From RPQJ01 sp035691185 (lineage in GTDB: Bacteria; Pseudomonadota; Gammaproteobacteria; Steroidobacterales; Steroidobacteraceae): a stretch of DNA of 14,715 bases. This document shows, piece after piece, positions 7,345 to 13,976 of the stretch. The notes under the pieces are model-generated. The model saw only the letters and a program-made list of their open reading frames with translations. It searched no databases and was not told the DNA's origin. Both the position numbers and the translations under genes were made by a program. The stretch is from contig DASSJN010000119.1 in NCBI GenBank assembly GCA_035691185.1, positions 1-14,715 on the forward strand, written 5' to 3'. Position 1 is the first letter of the stretch, and each line of letters begins with the position of its first letter.

Positions 7345-7920
7345 ATGGGGAGCCGAGACGAAGAACGAAGGGACACGACGGCAACGCCCCGATATGCACT
7401 GCCACTGCTGGCCGCGCTCGTGGGCGTGCTGCTGGGCCTCGGCTTGTTCACGTTCCAGCACGCCGAAGGACTCTCGTATCTGAGCACCGACCCGGCGGCC
7501 TGCGCCAACTGCCACATCATGCAGACGCAGTACGAGAGCTGGCAGAAGAGCTCGCACCATGCCGTCGCGAAGTGCGTCGACTGCCACCTGCCACACGACT
7601 TCCTCGGCAAGTACGTCGCCAAGGCCGAGAACGGCTGGCACCACTCGAAGGGGTTCACGCTGCAGGACTTCCACGAGCCGATCATGATCAAGCCGAAGAA
7701 TGCGGCGATCCTGCAGCGCAACTGCCTCGCCTGCCACGGCGAGATCGCGCACGGCCTCATCGAGGGCGTCAACGGCGAGCCGGACGAGGTCCAGTGCGTC
7801 CACTGTCACATCGGAGTCGGGCACGGCGAGACGACGGGCCTCGGCGGGCCCGAGCGCCAGGAAGAGATCGAAGCGGCAGCCCGGACGGCGGCCGAAACCA
7901 CCCAGGGTAAGAGCACATGA
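7345..7920 (+). CDS. nrfH: Cytochrome c nitrite reductase small subunit NrfH
   Basis: Membrane-anchored tetrahaem cytochrome of the NapC/NirT/NrfH family that oxidises menaquinol or quinol and feeds electrons to NrfA in the periplasm. The 191 residues contain one N-terminal anchor helix (about 17-37) and four CxxCH haem motifs: CANCH (53-57), CVDCH (77-81), CLACH (127-131) and CVHCH (151-155). The first motif is followed by Ile-Met, so Met59 sits where Desulfovibrio NrfH uses a methionine as axial ligand of haem 1. A hydrophilic tail of about 30 residues follows the last motif. Ribosome site AGGGAG at 7334-7339, five bases before the ATG. The stop overlaps the nrfA start (ATGA), the standard nrfHA arrangement. 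No clear FNR or NarL site was found upstream by eye. Confidence 0.96.
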   Translation: MGSRDEERRDTTATPRYALPLLAALVGVLLGLGLFTFQHAEGLSYLSTDPAACANCHIMQTQYESWQKSSHHAVAKCVDCHLPHDFLGKYVAKAENGWHHSKGFTLQDFHEPIMIKPKNAAILQRNCLACHGEIAHGLIEGVNGEPDEVQCVHCHIGVGHGETTGLGGPERQEEIEAAARTAAETTQGKST

Positions 7921-9407
7921 GAACGTACGTGAACAGGTTCCGGCAGCAAGGCTGGTCGCTTCCGGTCATTCTCGCGGTGGCGCTCGTCGTCGCCGCGATC
8001 ACGGCCGGCGTCGCGGCGTTGCTCGTGAACATCAACGAGCGCAAGACGGAAGCGAGGACGACCGCCGTGCGGCTCGTCGAGGTGACCGAGGACACGACGG
8101 ACCCGGCAAAGTGGGGCGTCAACTGGCCGAAGCAGTACGACTCGTACCGGCGCACGGCGATCGCGACGCGCACGCGCTTCGGCGGCCACGGCGGCAGCGA
8201 GGCGCTGCCGGCGGAGAAGATCGAGCGCGATCCGTGGTTGAAGCGCATGTTCCTCGGCTACGCATTCTCGATCGACTATCGCGATCGTCGCGGCCACGCC
8301 TACATGCTGGCCGACCAGGAGCAGACCCTGCGCCTGACCAAGCCGCAGTCGGGCTCGTGCCTGCACTGCCACGCGTCGGTCATGCCGCTCTATCGCAAGC
8401 TCGGCAACGGCGACGCGAAGGCGGGCCTCGACGCCACGTACAAGCTGACGTACCAGGAAACGAACGCGATGCTGAAGGAAGTCGGCGGCGCACACCCGGT
8501 CAGCTGCGTCGACTGCCACGATCCGAACACGATGAAGCTGCGTGTCACGCGCCCTGGCTTCATCGAGGGCATCCAGAAGCTCGCGAACTCCGACGCGCCT
8601 GTCCCGCACCTGCCGTCCGTGCAGCAATGGCGTGAAGGCGGTCGAGCCAAGCCCTACGACCCGAACGTCGACGGCACGCGCAACGAGATGCGCTCGTACG
8701 TCTGCGGCCAGTGCCACGTCGAGTACTACTGCTCGACGAAGCTGCCGCTCACGTTCCCCTGGGAAAAGGGCCTGCGCGCCGCGCAGATGGAGCAGGCCTG
8801 GAACGAGACGAAGTTCCCCGACGGCGAGCAGTTCTTCGACTACAAGCACGCCGAGACCGGCGCCAGGGTCCTCAAGGCGCAGCACCCCGAGTTCGAGTTG
8901 TGGAGCCAGGGCGTGCATGCGCGCAGCGGAGTCTCGTGCGCCGACTGCCACATGCCGTACATGCGGGACGGCGCCACCAAGATCTCGGACCACTGGGTCC
9001 GCAGCCCGCTGCTCAACGTGAACCGCGCGTGCCAGACGTGCCACCACTTCCCGGAGGAGGAGATCAAGGCGCGCGTCGACCAGATCCAGACGCGCAACTT
9101 CGAACTGATGCAGCGCGGTGGCGAGGCGATCGTTGCGCTGCTCGACGCCCTCCAGGCCGCGAAGGCCGCCGGCGCGACCGACGAGCAGCTCGCACCCGCG
9201 CTGGAGTTGCAGCGCAAGGCGCAATGGCGGCTCGACTTCATCGCGGCGGAGAACTCGATGGGGTTCCACGCGCCGCAGGAAGCCGCGATGGTGCTCGGGG
9301 AGGCGACCGACTATGCCCGGCAGGGGGAACTGGCGGCGCGCCAGTGGAGCCAGCCGGCGGCAGCGAAGACCACGCCCAGAGCGGAGACGACTGCCGCGGC
9401 AGAATAG
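7917..9407 (+). CDS. nrfA: Ammonia-forming cytochrome c nitrite reductase NrfA, CxxCH type
   Basis: Pentahaem enzyme reducing nitrite to ammonium with six electrons in the periplasm. The 496 residues start with an uncleaved-looking anchor or signal helix (about 14-36). Haem motifs: CLHCH (148-152), CVDCH (197-201), CGQCH (263-267), CADCH (341-345) and CQTCH (372-376). The catalytic haem 1 site is thus CxxCH, with His152 where classical NrfA has lysine (CxxCK). Other active-site positions are kept: Arg139 in QTLR, Tyr270 in HVEYYC and His323 in KAQHPEFE. The calcium-site residues Glu269, Lys320 and Gln322 are present, as are distal histidine candidates His127 (RGHAY), His334 and His451. An Ala/Thr-rich tail closes the protein. 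A dedicated lyase (NrfEFG), needed for CxxCK, is neither visible nor expected. Translationally coupled to nrfH. Confidence 0.95.
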   Translation: MRTYVNRFRQQGWSLPVILAVALVVAAITAGVAALLVNINERKTEARTTAVRLVEVTEDTTDPAKWGVNWPKQYDSYRRTAIATRTRFGGHGGSEALPAEKIERDPWLKRMFLGYAFSIDYRDRRGHAYMLADQEQTLRLTKPQSGSCLHCHASVMPLYRKLGNGDAKAGLDATYKLTYQETNAMLKEVGGAHPVSCVDCHDPNTMKLRVTRPGFIEGIQKLANSDAPVPHLPSVQQWREGGRAKPYDPNVDGTRNEMRSYVCGQCHVEYYCSTKLPLTFPWEKGLRAAQMEQAWNETKFPDGEQFFDYKHAETGARVLKAQHPEFELWSQGVHARSGVSCADCHMPYMRDGATKISDHWVRSPLLNVNRACQTCHHFPEEEIKARVDQIQTRNFELMQRGGEAIVALLDALQAAKAAGATDEQLAPALELQRKAQWRLDFIAAENSMGFHAPQEAAMVLGEATDYARQGELAARQWSQPAAAKTTPRAETTAAAE

Positions 9408-9439
9408 CGCTGGCGCGCACCACCCGCGACCTCCGCCCG

Positions 9440-9469
9440 TTGACACCATCGACGGGCCGATGTTGTAGT
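9440..9469 (+). promoter_or_regulatory. Sigma-70-type promoter for a leaderless transcript
   Basis: A perfect -35 TTGACA at 9440-9445 and -10 TGTAGT at 9464-9469 (4 of 6), 18 bases apart. The expected transcription start, about 7 bases after the -10, coincides with the GTG start codon at 9476. That gene has no Shine-Dalgarno site, which fits a leaderless mRNA. Confidence 0.6.
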
Positions 9470-9475
9470 CCGGCC

Positions 9476-9847
9476 GTGCCGCCGTTGAAGTGTCCCCGTT
9501 GCGCAGCAGTGCTGGCCCGCGTGCGGATAGGCGGGGTCGACACGGACGTCTGCGAGCAATGCGGCGGCCTGTGGCTCGACCGTAACGAACTCGCGCGGTT
9601 CGATCGTCCCGAAGCCGCGTTCGGCGATGCGCTGGTCGCGCACCTGCAGCAGTTTCCGACCGCCCTCATGGATCACTCGGTGCGGCTGCGATGCCCGCAC
9701 CACCCCGACGTGGTGCTGTCGCGGCGCCCCTACTCGGCACGGGTGCGCATCGAGATGGACCAGTGTCCGCAATGCGGGGGCACCTGGCTCGACACCGACG
9801 AACTCGCCGAAATCCGTCGCCGCATGGCGGCGTTCCCCGAACCCTAG
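9476..9847 (+). CDS. Double zf-TFIIB-like zinc-ribbon protein
   Basis: A small soluble protein of 123 residues built from two copies of a zinc-ribbon of the zf-TFIIB family. Copy one: LKCPRC (Cys6, Cys9) and DVCEQCGGLWLDRNELARF (Cys26, Cys29). Copy two: LRCPHHPD (Cys73, His75/76) and QCPQCGGTWLDTDELAEI (Cys97, Cys100). The CxxCGGxWLDxxEL signature is characteristic; the family's function is unknown. In copy two a histidine replaces the second cysteine of the first knuckle, so its zinc site may be Cys3His or altered. Start GTG at 9476 is the only reasonable codon before the first knuckle and coincides with the predicted transcription start. The stop TAG overlaps the stop of the convergent glycosidase gene. 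Confidence 0.85.
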   Translation: MPPLKCPRCAAVLARVRIGGVDTDVCEQCGGLWLDRNELARFDRPEAAFGDALVAHLQQFPTALMDHSVRLRCPHHPDVVLSRRPYSARVRIEMDQCPQCGGTWLDTDELAEIRRRMAAFPEP

Positions 9848-11358
9848 GAATCACCGCTCTGCTCCCACTTGCGGGAGGGCGGTGCCTCGAGCTGCCCTGC
9901 GCTGTCGGCCAGTTCCTTGAGGTGGGCGCACCATGCCGCATCATCGTCGCCGCTCCAGCTCGCGTCGGCGATGCCGTGCACCGCCAGCAGTTCGCGCGGC
10001 GCGCTGTCCTCCGCGTGCCGGAGCAGCGACGACAGGTCGTTCGCGGTCAGCACGTGTTCCACGTTGCGCTCGCCGGCCCTGAGCGAGACCGCCATGACCC
10101 AGGGCCCGCGACGCCGATTCGAGCGGAACACGCGAATGGCGTGCGCCTGCGGTCGCACGCGCTGCCACACGAGCCGGCCGCGAAGCTGCATCGGATTGCG
10201 GCCCGATCGCGGCAGGCGCAGCAGCCGCTCGCGCCGCCCCAGGTCGGCGCCGCGCCGGGCGTGCACCGAGCGCAGCGCACTCATCATCGGCCCGCAGGCT
10301 TTGCGCTGGAGAACGTTCTGCTCGCGCTCGAGGTCCCACAGGCCCATGCGTGCCCACTGTTCGCGCGCGTGCCATTCGGGCATGCCGAGGATCGGATACA
10401 GGCAGATGCCGCCGAGCGGCACGCCTTCGCCCAGCAGGTGCTCTGCCATCTGCGACAGTTCGTGCAGCCACGGCGCGCGTGCGTCGCCAAGCGCGCTCGT
10501 CTCCGAAATGATGATCTCGCAGCCGTACCGGCGCCACGTCGTGCGCACGAGGTTCGCCAGCGGCACGCGACGCGGGTCGTCGTCGGCGAGCGGCACGCCT
10601 TCCCGGCCGAGCGCCCACTGGTTGGTCCAGTAGTAGTTCAGGCCCACGATGTCGAGGTGCGTGGGCGACCCGCCCAGCTCCGGCAATCGCCTGCCGCTCA
10701 CGATGTCCCAGAACTCGAACACGTACAGTTCGTTGAACCTTTGCGCGTGCTCGACCTGGACGGGATCGTCGCCATCCACGACGACGCGGCAGATCGGGTC
10801 GACGTTGACGATGCGCGCGTCCGCGCACACGTCGCGGATCGCGTCGATGCCCCGGATCGCGGCGCGCGCGAGCGAGACCTTCAACTCCGCGGCCCGCCCT
10901 CGTGCGTGCGGCGCGAACCGCGCCACGTCGCCGCCGGCCCAGGCGAAGAACGAAGGTTCGTTGATCGGTGTGAAATAGCACTGCCCGGGCATGCGCTGCA
11001 CGATGAACCGTGCGGCCGCCCGGCAGTAAGCGGCGAAGCGGTCGGCAAAATGCTCCGAGAACGGATCGAGCCCGTCAGGGTAGCCGTAGTGGAACAGGTC
11101 CCAGATCACGTCGAAGCCGTGATCGAGCGCGGCCTGCACGAACGGCTCGACCGAGGCGAAGTCGTGGCGGTCGCCCCTGTCGACCAGCGGCCAGCGGATC
11201 GCCTCGCGCACGGCGCGGATGCCGACGTCGGCGAGCCTGCGATAGTCGGCGTCGACGTGGAGATCGTGCTCCGTGGCAGCGATCTGGTCGATCCACTCAC
11301 CGTGCATGTTGTAGCCGGTCGCGCATTCGAAACCCGCGAGGTAGAAACTACGAAACAT
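9844..11358 (-). CDS. GH1-like beta-glycosidase with unassigned C-terminal extension
   Basis: Third gene of a glycoside hydrolase operon, 504 residues. Residues about 5-350 form a clan GH-A TIM barrel: DLFHYGYPDGLDPF, acid/base Glu134 in FTPINEPSFFAW, DIVGLNYYWTNQWALG, nucleophile Glu286 in EIIISETSALGD, and the late-barrel GICLYPI. GH1 members usually keep these as NEP and ENG-like motifs; here the second is SETSA, so it is a divergent subgroup. The last 145 or so residues (from about 360) are arginine-rich and then acidic, matching no carbohydrate-binding module I know. No signal peptide, so cytoplasmic action is likely. The ATG at 11358 has GGGAGA upstream and overlaps the preceding gene by 11 bases. 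Substrate unknown; beta-glucoside-type cleavage is inference. Confidence 0.8.
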   Translation of the reverse strand: MFRSFYLAGFECATGYNMHGEWIDQIAATEHDLHVDADYRRLADVGIRAVREAIRWPLVDRGDRHDFASVEPFVQAALDHGFDVIWDLFHYGYPDGLDPFSEHFADRFAAYCRAAARFIVQRMPGQCYFTPINEPSFFAWAGGDVARFAPHARGRAAELKVSLARAAIRGIDAIRDVCADARIVNVDPICRVVVDGDDPVQVEHAQRFNELYVFEFWDIVSGRRLPELGGSPTHLDIVGLNYYWTNQWALGREGVPLADDDPRRVPLANLVRTTWRRYGCEIIISETSALGDARAPWLHELSQMAEHLLGEGVPLGGICLYPILGMPEWHAREQWARMGLWDLEREQNVLQRKACGPMMSALRSVHARRGADLGRRERLLRLPRSGRNPMQLRGRLVWQRVRPQAHAIRVFRSNRRRGPWVMAVSLRAGERNVEHVLTANDLSSLLRHAEDSAPRELLAVHGIADASWSGDDDAAWCAHLKELADSAGQLEAPPSRKWEQSGDS

Positions 11359-12658
11359 GCGCGTCTCCCGTCGGGGCGGCGAGATCGGCTCGAAGCGTTC
11401 CCGGCTCCGCTGCGCCGCCCATGACGAGCGCGCGGTACCGGTCCACGAGCGAGGTGCGCTCGCGTCGCAATCCGCCGCCGTCGTCGACGCGCAGGTCCCA
11501 GAGGCCCATCTGGCGCAGGTAATCGCGGGGTGCCTTGCGTCCTTCGCGATAGCCCCAGGTCACGAGCGCAAAGAGCGGCCACCAGGTGTAGCCCACGAGC
11601 GGCACGCCTCGCGCACGCACACGCGCCGCCGCACGTACCGACTCGTCCAGCCAGGCGCGACGTCTTGCCACCGACCCCTCCGACGCCGTCTCGCTGATGA
11701 AGACCGGGCGCCGATAGCGCTGCCAGTACAGCTCCGACAGCCGTTCGACGATGTCCGCGCCGGCGTAGCGCATGCGGATGCGCACGCCGTCGCGAGTGCG
11801 CACGAGTCGCTTCCCGGAGAACAGGGGATACAGGTTGATGCCGATCAGGTCGGGCCGCACCGAGCCAGACGCGAACCACTCGAGGTCCGCGGTCTGCGCG
11901 CCGTTCGCGAGCAACCAGTCGAACAGGGCGTGACCGGGGCGGACGCCTCCGCTCACGAGGTCGAGCGCGAGGAACACGATTTCTTGTCGGCGCGCCGCCT
12001 CCCGCTCGAGGTCCGGCGACGTCGCCTCGTAGAGATCGGTCGCATCCACGTGCACGGCGACGATCTCGGGGTCGACCGTGTGCAGGGCTTCGACCGTGCG
12101 CGCGATGCCGCGACAGACGCCGAGCATCACCTGCACGAAGCCGTGCCAGCTGCGCCCGAACGGCGGCCACCAGCCGAGCCTGCCGCAATACCAGGCCGTC
12201 ACGCGCGGCTCGTTGAGCGGCGTGTACGTGCGGATGCGCCCGCGGAAGCGCTCGGCGATCCGGCACGCGAACTCGGCCACGTATTCGGGATAGTCGGGGT
12301 TCAGGTAGGCGCCGTCGATCCAGGGCGGCAGCCCGTAATGCACGAGGTCGACGACCGGATGGATGTCTAGATCGAGCAGGCGTTCGAGCGGACGATCGGC
12401 CCACTGGAAGTCCCAGGCGCCGCGCCGCGGGTTGATGCGGTGCCATGGAATGCCGTAGCGCACCGCGCGCAGCCCGAGTTCGGCGAACAGCGCGAGGTCG
12501 TCGTGCATGCGCTCGTAGTGCTGCGTGAGTTCGTACTCGTCGAGCGTGCGCCCGGTGCGCGGCGACGGCGCCGTGATGAACGTGTCCTCAATGCCGGCGA
12601 GCCATTGGAACGCCGACGGCGCGACAAGTTGGTCGAGCGTGCTGCGCATGACGTGCAC
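11348..12658 (-). CDS. GH1-like beta-glycosidase
   Basis: Second gene of the operon, 436 residues. The TIM barrel is recognisable from FQWLAGIEDTF, YERMHDDLALFAELGLRAVR, GIPWHRINP, PVVDLVHYGLPPW, acid/base Glu150 in YTPLNEPRVTAWYCG, DLIGINLYP and nucleophile Glu323 in PVFISETASEG, then GYTWWPLF (Trp359-Trp360). It resembles the GH1-type domain that some bacteria fuse to an RmlD-like dehydrogenase; here it stands alone. It is a distant paralogue of the next gene, sharing the NEP and ISET motifs, but lacks that gene's extension. No signal peptide. Start GTG at 12658 is preferred (GGAAGG about 10 bases upstream and a 6-base gap to the GH43 gene); an ATG at 12649 is possible. Likely hydrolyses short beta-linked oligosaccharides; substrate not predictable. 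Confidence 0.83.
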   Translation of the reverse strand: MHVMRSTLDQLVAPSAFQWLAGIEDTFITAPSPRTGRTLDEYELTQHYERMHDDLALFAELGLRAVRYGIPWHRINPRRGAWDFQWADRPLERLLDLDIHPVVDLVHYGLPPWIDGAYLNPDYPEYVAEFACRIAERFRGRIRTYTPLNEPRVTAWYCGRLGWWPPFGRSWHGFVQVMLGVCRGIARTVEALHTVDPEIVAVHVDATDLYEATSPDLEREAARRQEIVFLALDLVSGGVRPGHALFDWLLANGAQTADLEWFASGSVRPDLIGINLYPLFSGKRLVRTRDGVRIRMRYAGADIVERLSELYWQRYRRPVFISETASEGSVARRRAWLDESVRAAARVRARGVPLVGYTWWPLFALVTWGYREGRKAPRDYLRQMGLWDLRVDDGGGLRRERTSLVDRYRALVMGGAAEPGTLRADLAAPTGDAHVS

Positions 12659-12664
12659 AGTGAT

Positions 12665-13699
12665 TCAGCCTTCCGCGCGGAAACGGCGTACGCGCGGCGC
12701 CGGGCGCGGTGACCACGAAGGACCGTCGGCGCGCGGGCCGTCGCGCGTGAACTCAAACAAGTCGATGCAGAGTCGGCGTGCCGTCATGTCGACGTCCCAG
12801 GCGTGATAGGCGAGGTAGCGCGTCATATCGTCGGGGCCAGTCACGACCGAGCAGTGCCCCGGGCCGATCACGCGTCCCGGCACGGTCCGCAGCACGCGGG
12901 GGCCCGTCTCGACGTCGGTGTCCGACCAGCGGCCGAGCACCGCGTCGGCCACGACGTAGTCGACGCCGTAGGAGTCCGTCTGCCAGCATCCACCGCTGTA
13001 CAGGCAGTAGTAGCGGCCCTCGTGGGCTACGACGTACGGACCCTCCAGCGTGTGCCAGTCACGGGCGCGCCCGTACATGAGCCGGTTCGTCGCGTAGCGC
13101 TGCCAGTCGCAGCGGGCACGCGCCACCGTGTGCGTCGCCGGGGCGAGGGTGGTCATGTCGAGCAGCCGGCTCACGACGAGCGCCGTGCCGCAGCGAACGT
13201 CACGGCCGTGCTCGTCGAAGGGCTCCAGAAAATCGCGCGCGTGGAAGAGGTACCACTGCCCGTCGACGTCGCGAAACGGATGCGGGTCGATCGCGAACGG
13301 CACCTCGGCGGGCGCGGTGAGTGCAACCGTGTCGGCGTACGGCCCGTCCGGACGGTCGCTCACCGCGACGCGCAGGTGGTGCGAGGCGTCGTCGTGGCCC
13401 ACCGAATAGTAGAGATACCAGCGACCCGCACAGTGCGCGACCTCAGGCGCCCAGAAGGCGTTGCCGAGAGACGCGTCCGGCCGGACCAGCGCGTGGCCGA
13501 CGCGGTCCCAGTGCACGAGATCGCGTGAGTGCAGCAGCGGGAACACCGTGGGCGCCGACGCAGTGACGGCGAGGCCCGCGGCCTCGGCGGGTCCCGTCCC
13601 GATGGCGAAATAATCCGTGCCGCAGCGCCAGACGCACGGGTCGGCGAAGTAGTCGGGGTGAACGGGATTCGTGTAGGTCGGCTCAGCGGCCTCGCACAT
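12665..13699 (-). CDS. GH43-family glycosidase (arabinanase/xylosidase-like)
   Basis: First gene of the operon, 344 residues. Five-bladed beta-propeller signatures of GH43: TNPVHPDYFADPCVWR with general base Asp20, LVHWDRVGHAL, NAFWAPEVAH, YSVG, VPFAIDPHPFRD with Asp138 as pKa modulator, and HTLEGPYVVAHEGRYYCLYSGG with acid Glu219, then GPGHCSVV and YLAYHAWD. GH43 enzymes cleave alpha-L-arabinofuranosyl or beta-D-xylosyl linkages with inversion. No signal peptide, so it probably trims imported oligosaccharides from plant hemicellulose or pectin. ATG at 13699 with a weak GGAA ribosome site. It is followed after 6 bases by the first GH1-like gene, so the three are co-transcribed. The acyl-CoA dehydrogenase terminator isolates it from the genes upstream. 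Confidence 0.9.
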   Translation of the reverse strand: MCEAAEPTYTNPVHPDYFADPCVWRCGTDYFAIGTGPAEAAGLAVTASAPTVFPLLHSRDLVHWDRVGHALVRPDASLGNAFWAPEVAHCAGRWYLYYSVGHDDASHHLRVAVSDRPDGPYADTVALTAPAEVPFAIDPHPFRDVDGQWYLFHARDFLEPFDEHGRDVRCGTALVVSRLLDMTTLAPATHTVARARCDWQRYATNRLMYGRARDWHTLEGPYVVAHEGRYYCLYSGGCWQTDSYGVDYVVADAVLGRWSDTDVETGPRVLRTVPGRVIGPGHCSVVTGPDDMTRYLAYHAWDVDMTARRLCIDLFEFTRDGPRADGPSWSPRPAPRVRRFRAEG

Positions 13700-13731
13700 G
13701 CGGTTCCGTGGCTGTCACGCGAAACGTACAG

Positions 13732-13743
13732 GTTCCACGGAAC
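13732..13743. promoter_or_regulatory. Inverted repeat upstream of the glycosidase operon, candidate operator
   Basis: Perfect palindrome GTTCC-AC-GGAAC, with a related half GGTTCCGTGG at 13702-13711 next to the GH43 start codon. On the minus strand a -10-like TATACC lies just upstream (13760-13755), so the repeats would sit in the 5' leader, where a repressor could block transcription. No regulator gene for it is in the window. Confidence 0.3.
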
Positions 13744-13811
13744 GGCAGTCCGGAGGTATAGGCGGGACATCCCGACCGGCGTCGTCCTTTGACGGCACAG
13801 CGTGCCGCACG

Positions 13812-13845
13812 AAAAAAGCGGGCCGGGACTTCCGCCCCGGCCCGC
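13812..13845 (-). terminator. Rho-independent terminator of the acyl-CoA dehydrogenase unit
   Basis: On the minus strand, a perfect 10-base-pair GC-only stem (13845-13836 with 13827-13818), an 8-base loop and a run of six T (13817-13812). On the plus strand no T run follows the hairpin, so it acts in one direction. It lies about 130 bases past the acyl-CoA dehydrogenase stop and 112 bases before the GH43 start. Confidence 0.9.
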
Positions 13846-13976
13846 CCGTGCACGACCGGACGGGGTGGGTTGTCCGCTCGCATCACGTCGTGGACCGCAG
13901 CACCCGGGGGTCCTGCGCCGGCCGTTTCCCAGCCGATGCTTGATTATTGCAGTGTCCCGGCCGGCAACAAAAGGGG

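Noticed and set aside
7806..9449. Minus-strand open frame of 547 codons
   Set aside because: Antisense to nrfA, which carries five haem motifs. The opposite frame is low-complexity Arg/Val/Leu with no recognisable domain.
9691..11424. Long plus-strand open frame of 577 codons
   Set aside because: It lies antisense to the GH1-like gene, is rich in Arg/His/Ala without any domain motif, and arises from the high GC content. The minus-strand frame has catalytic motifs.
11357..12370. Plus-strand open frame of 337 codons opposite the second glycosidase
   Set aside because: GC-driven shadow. The minus strand carries the NEP and ISET catalytic motifs and coupled starts.
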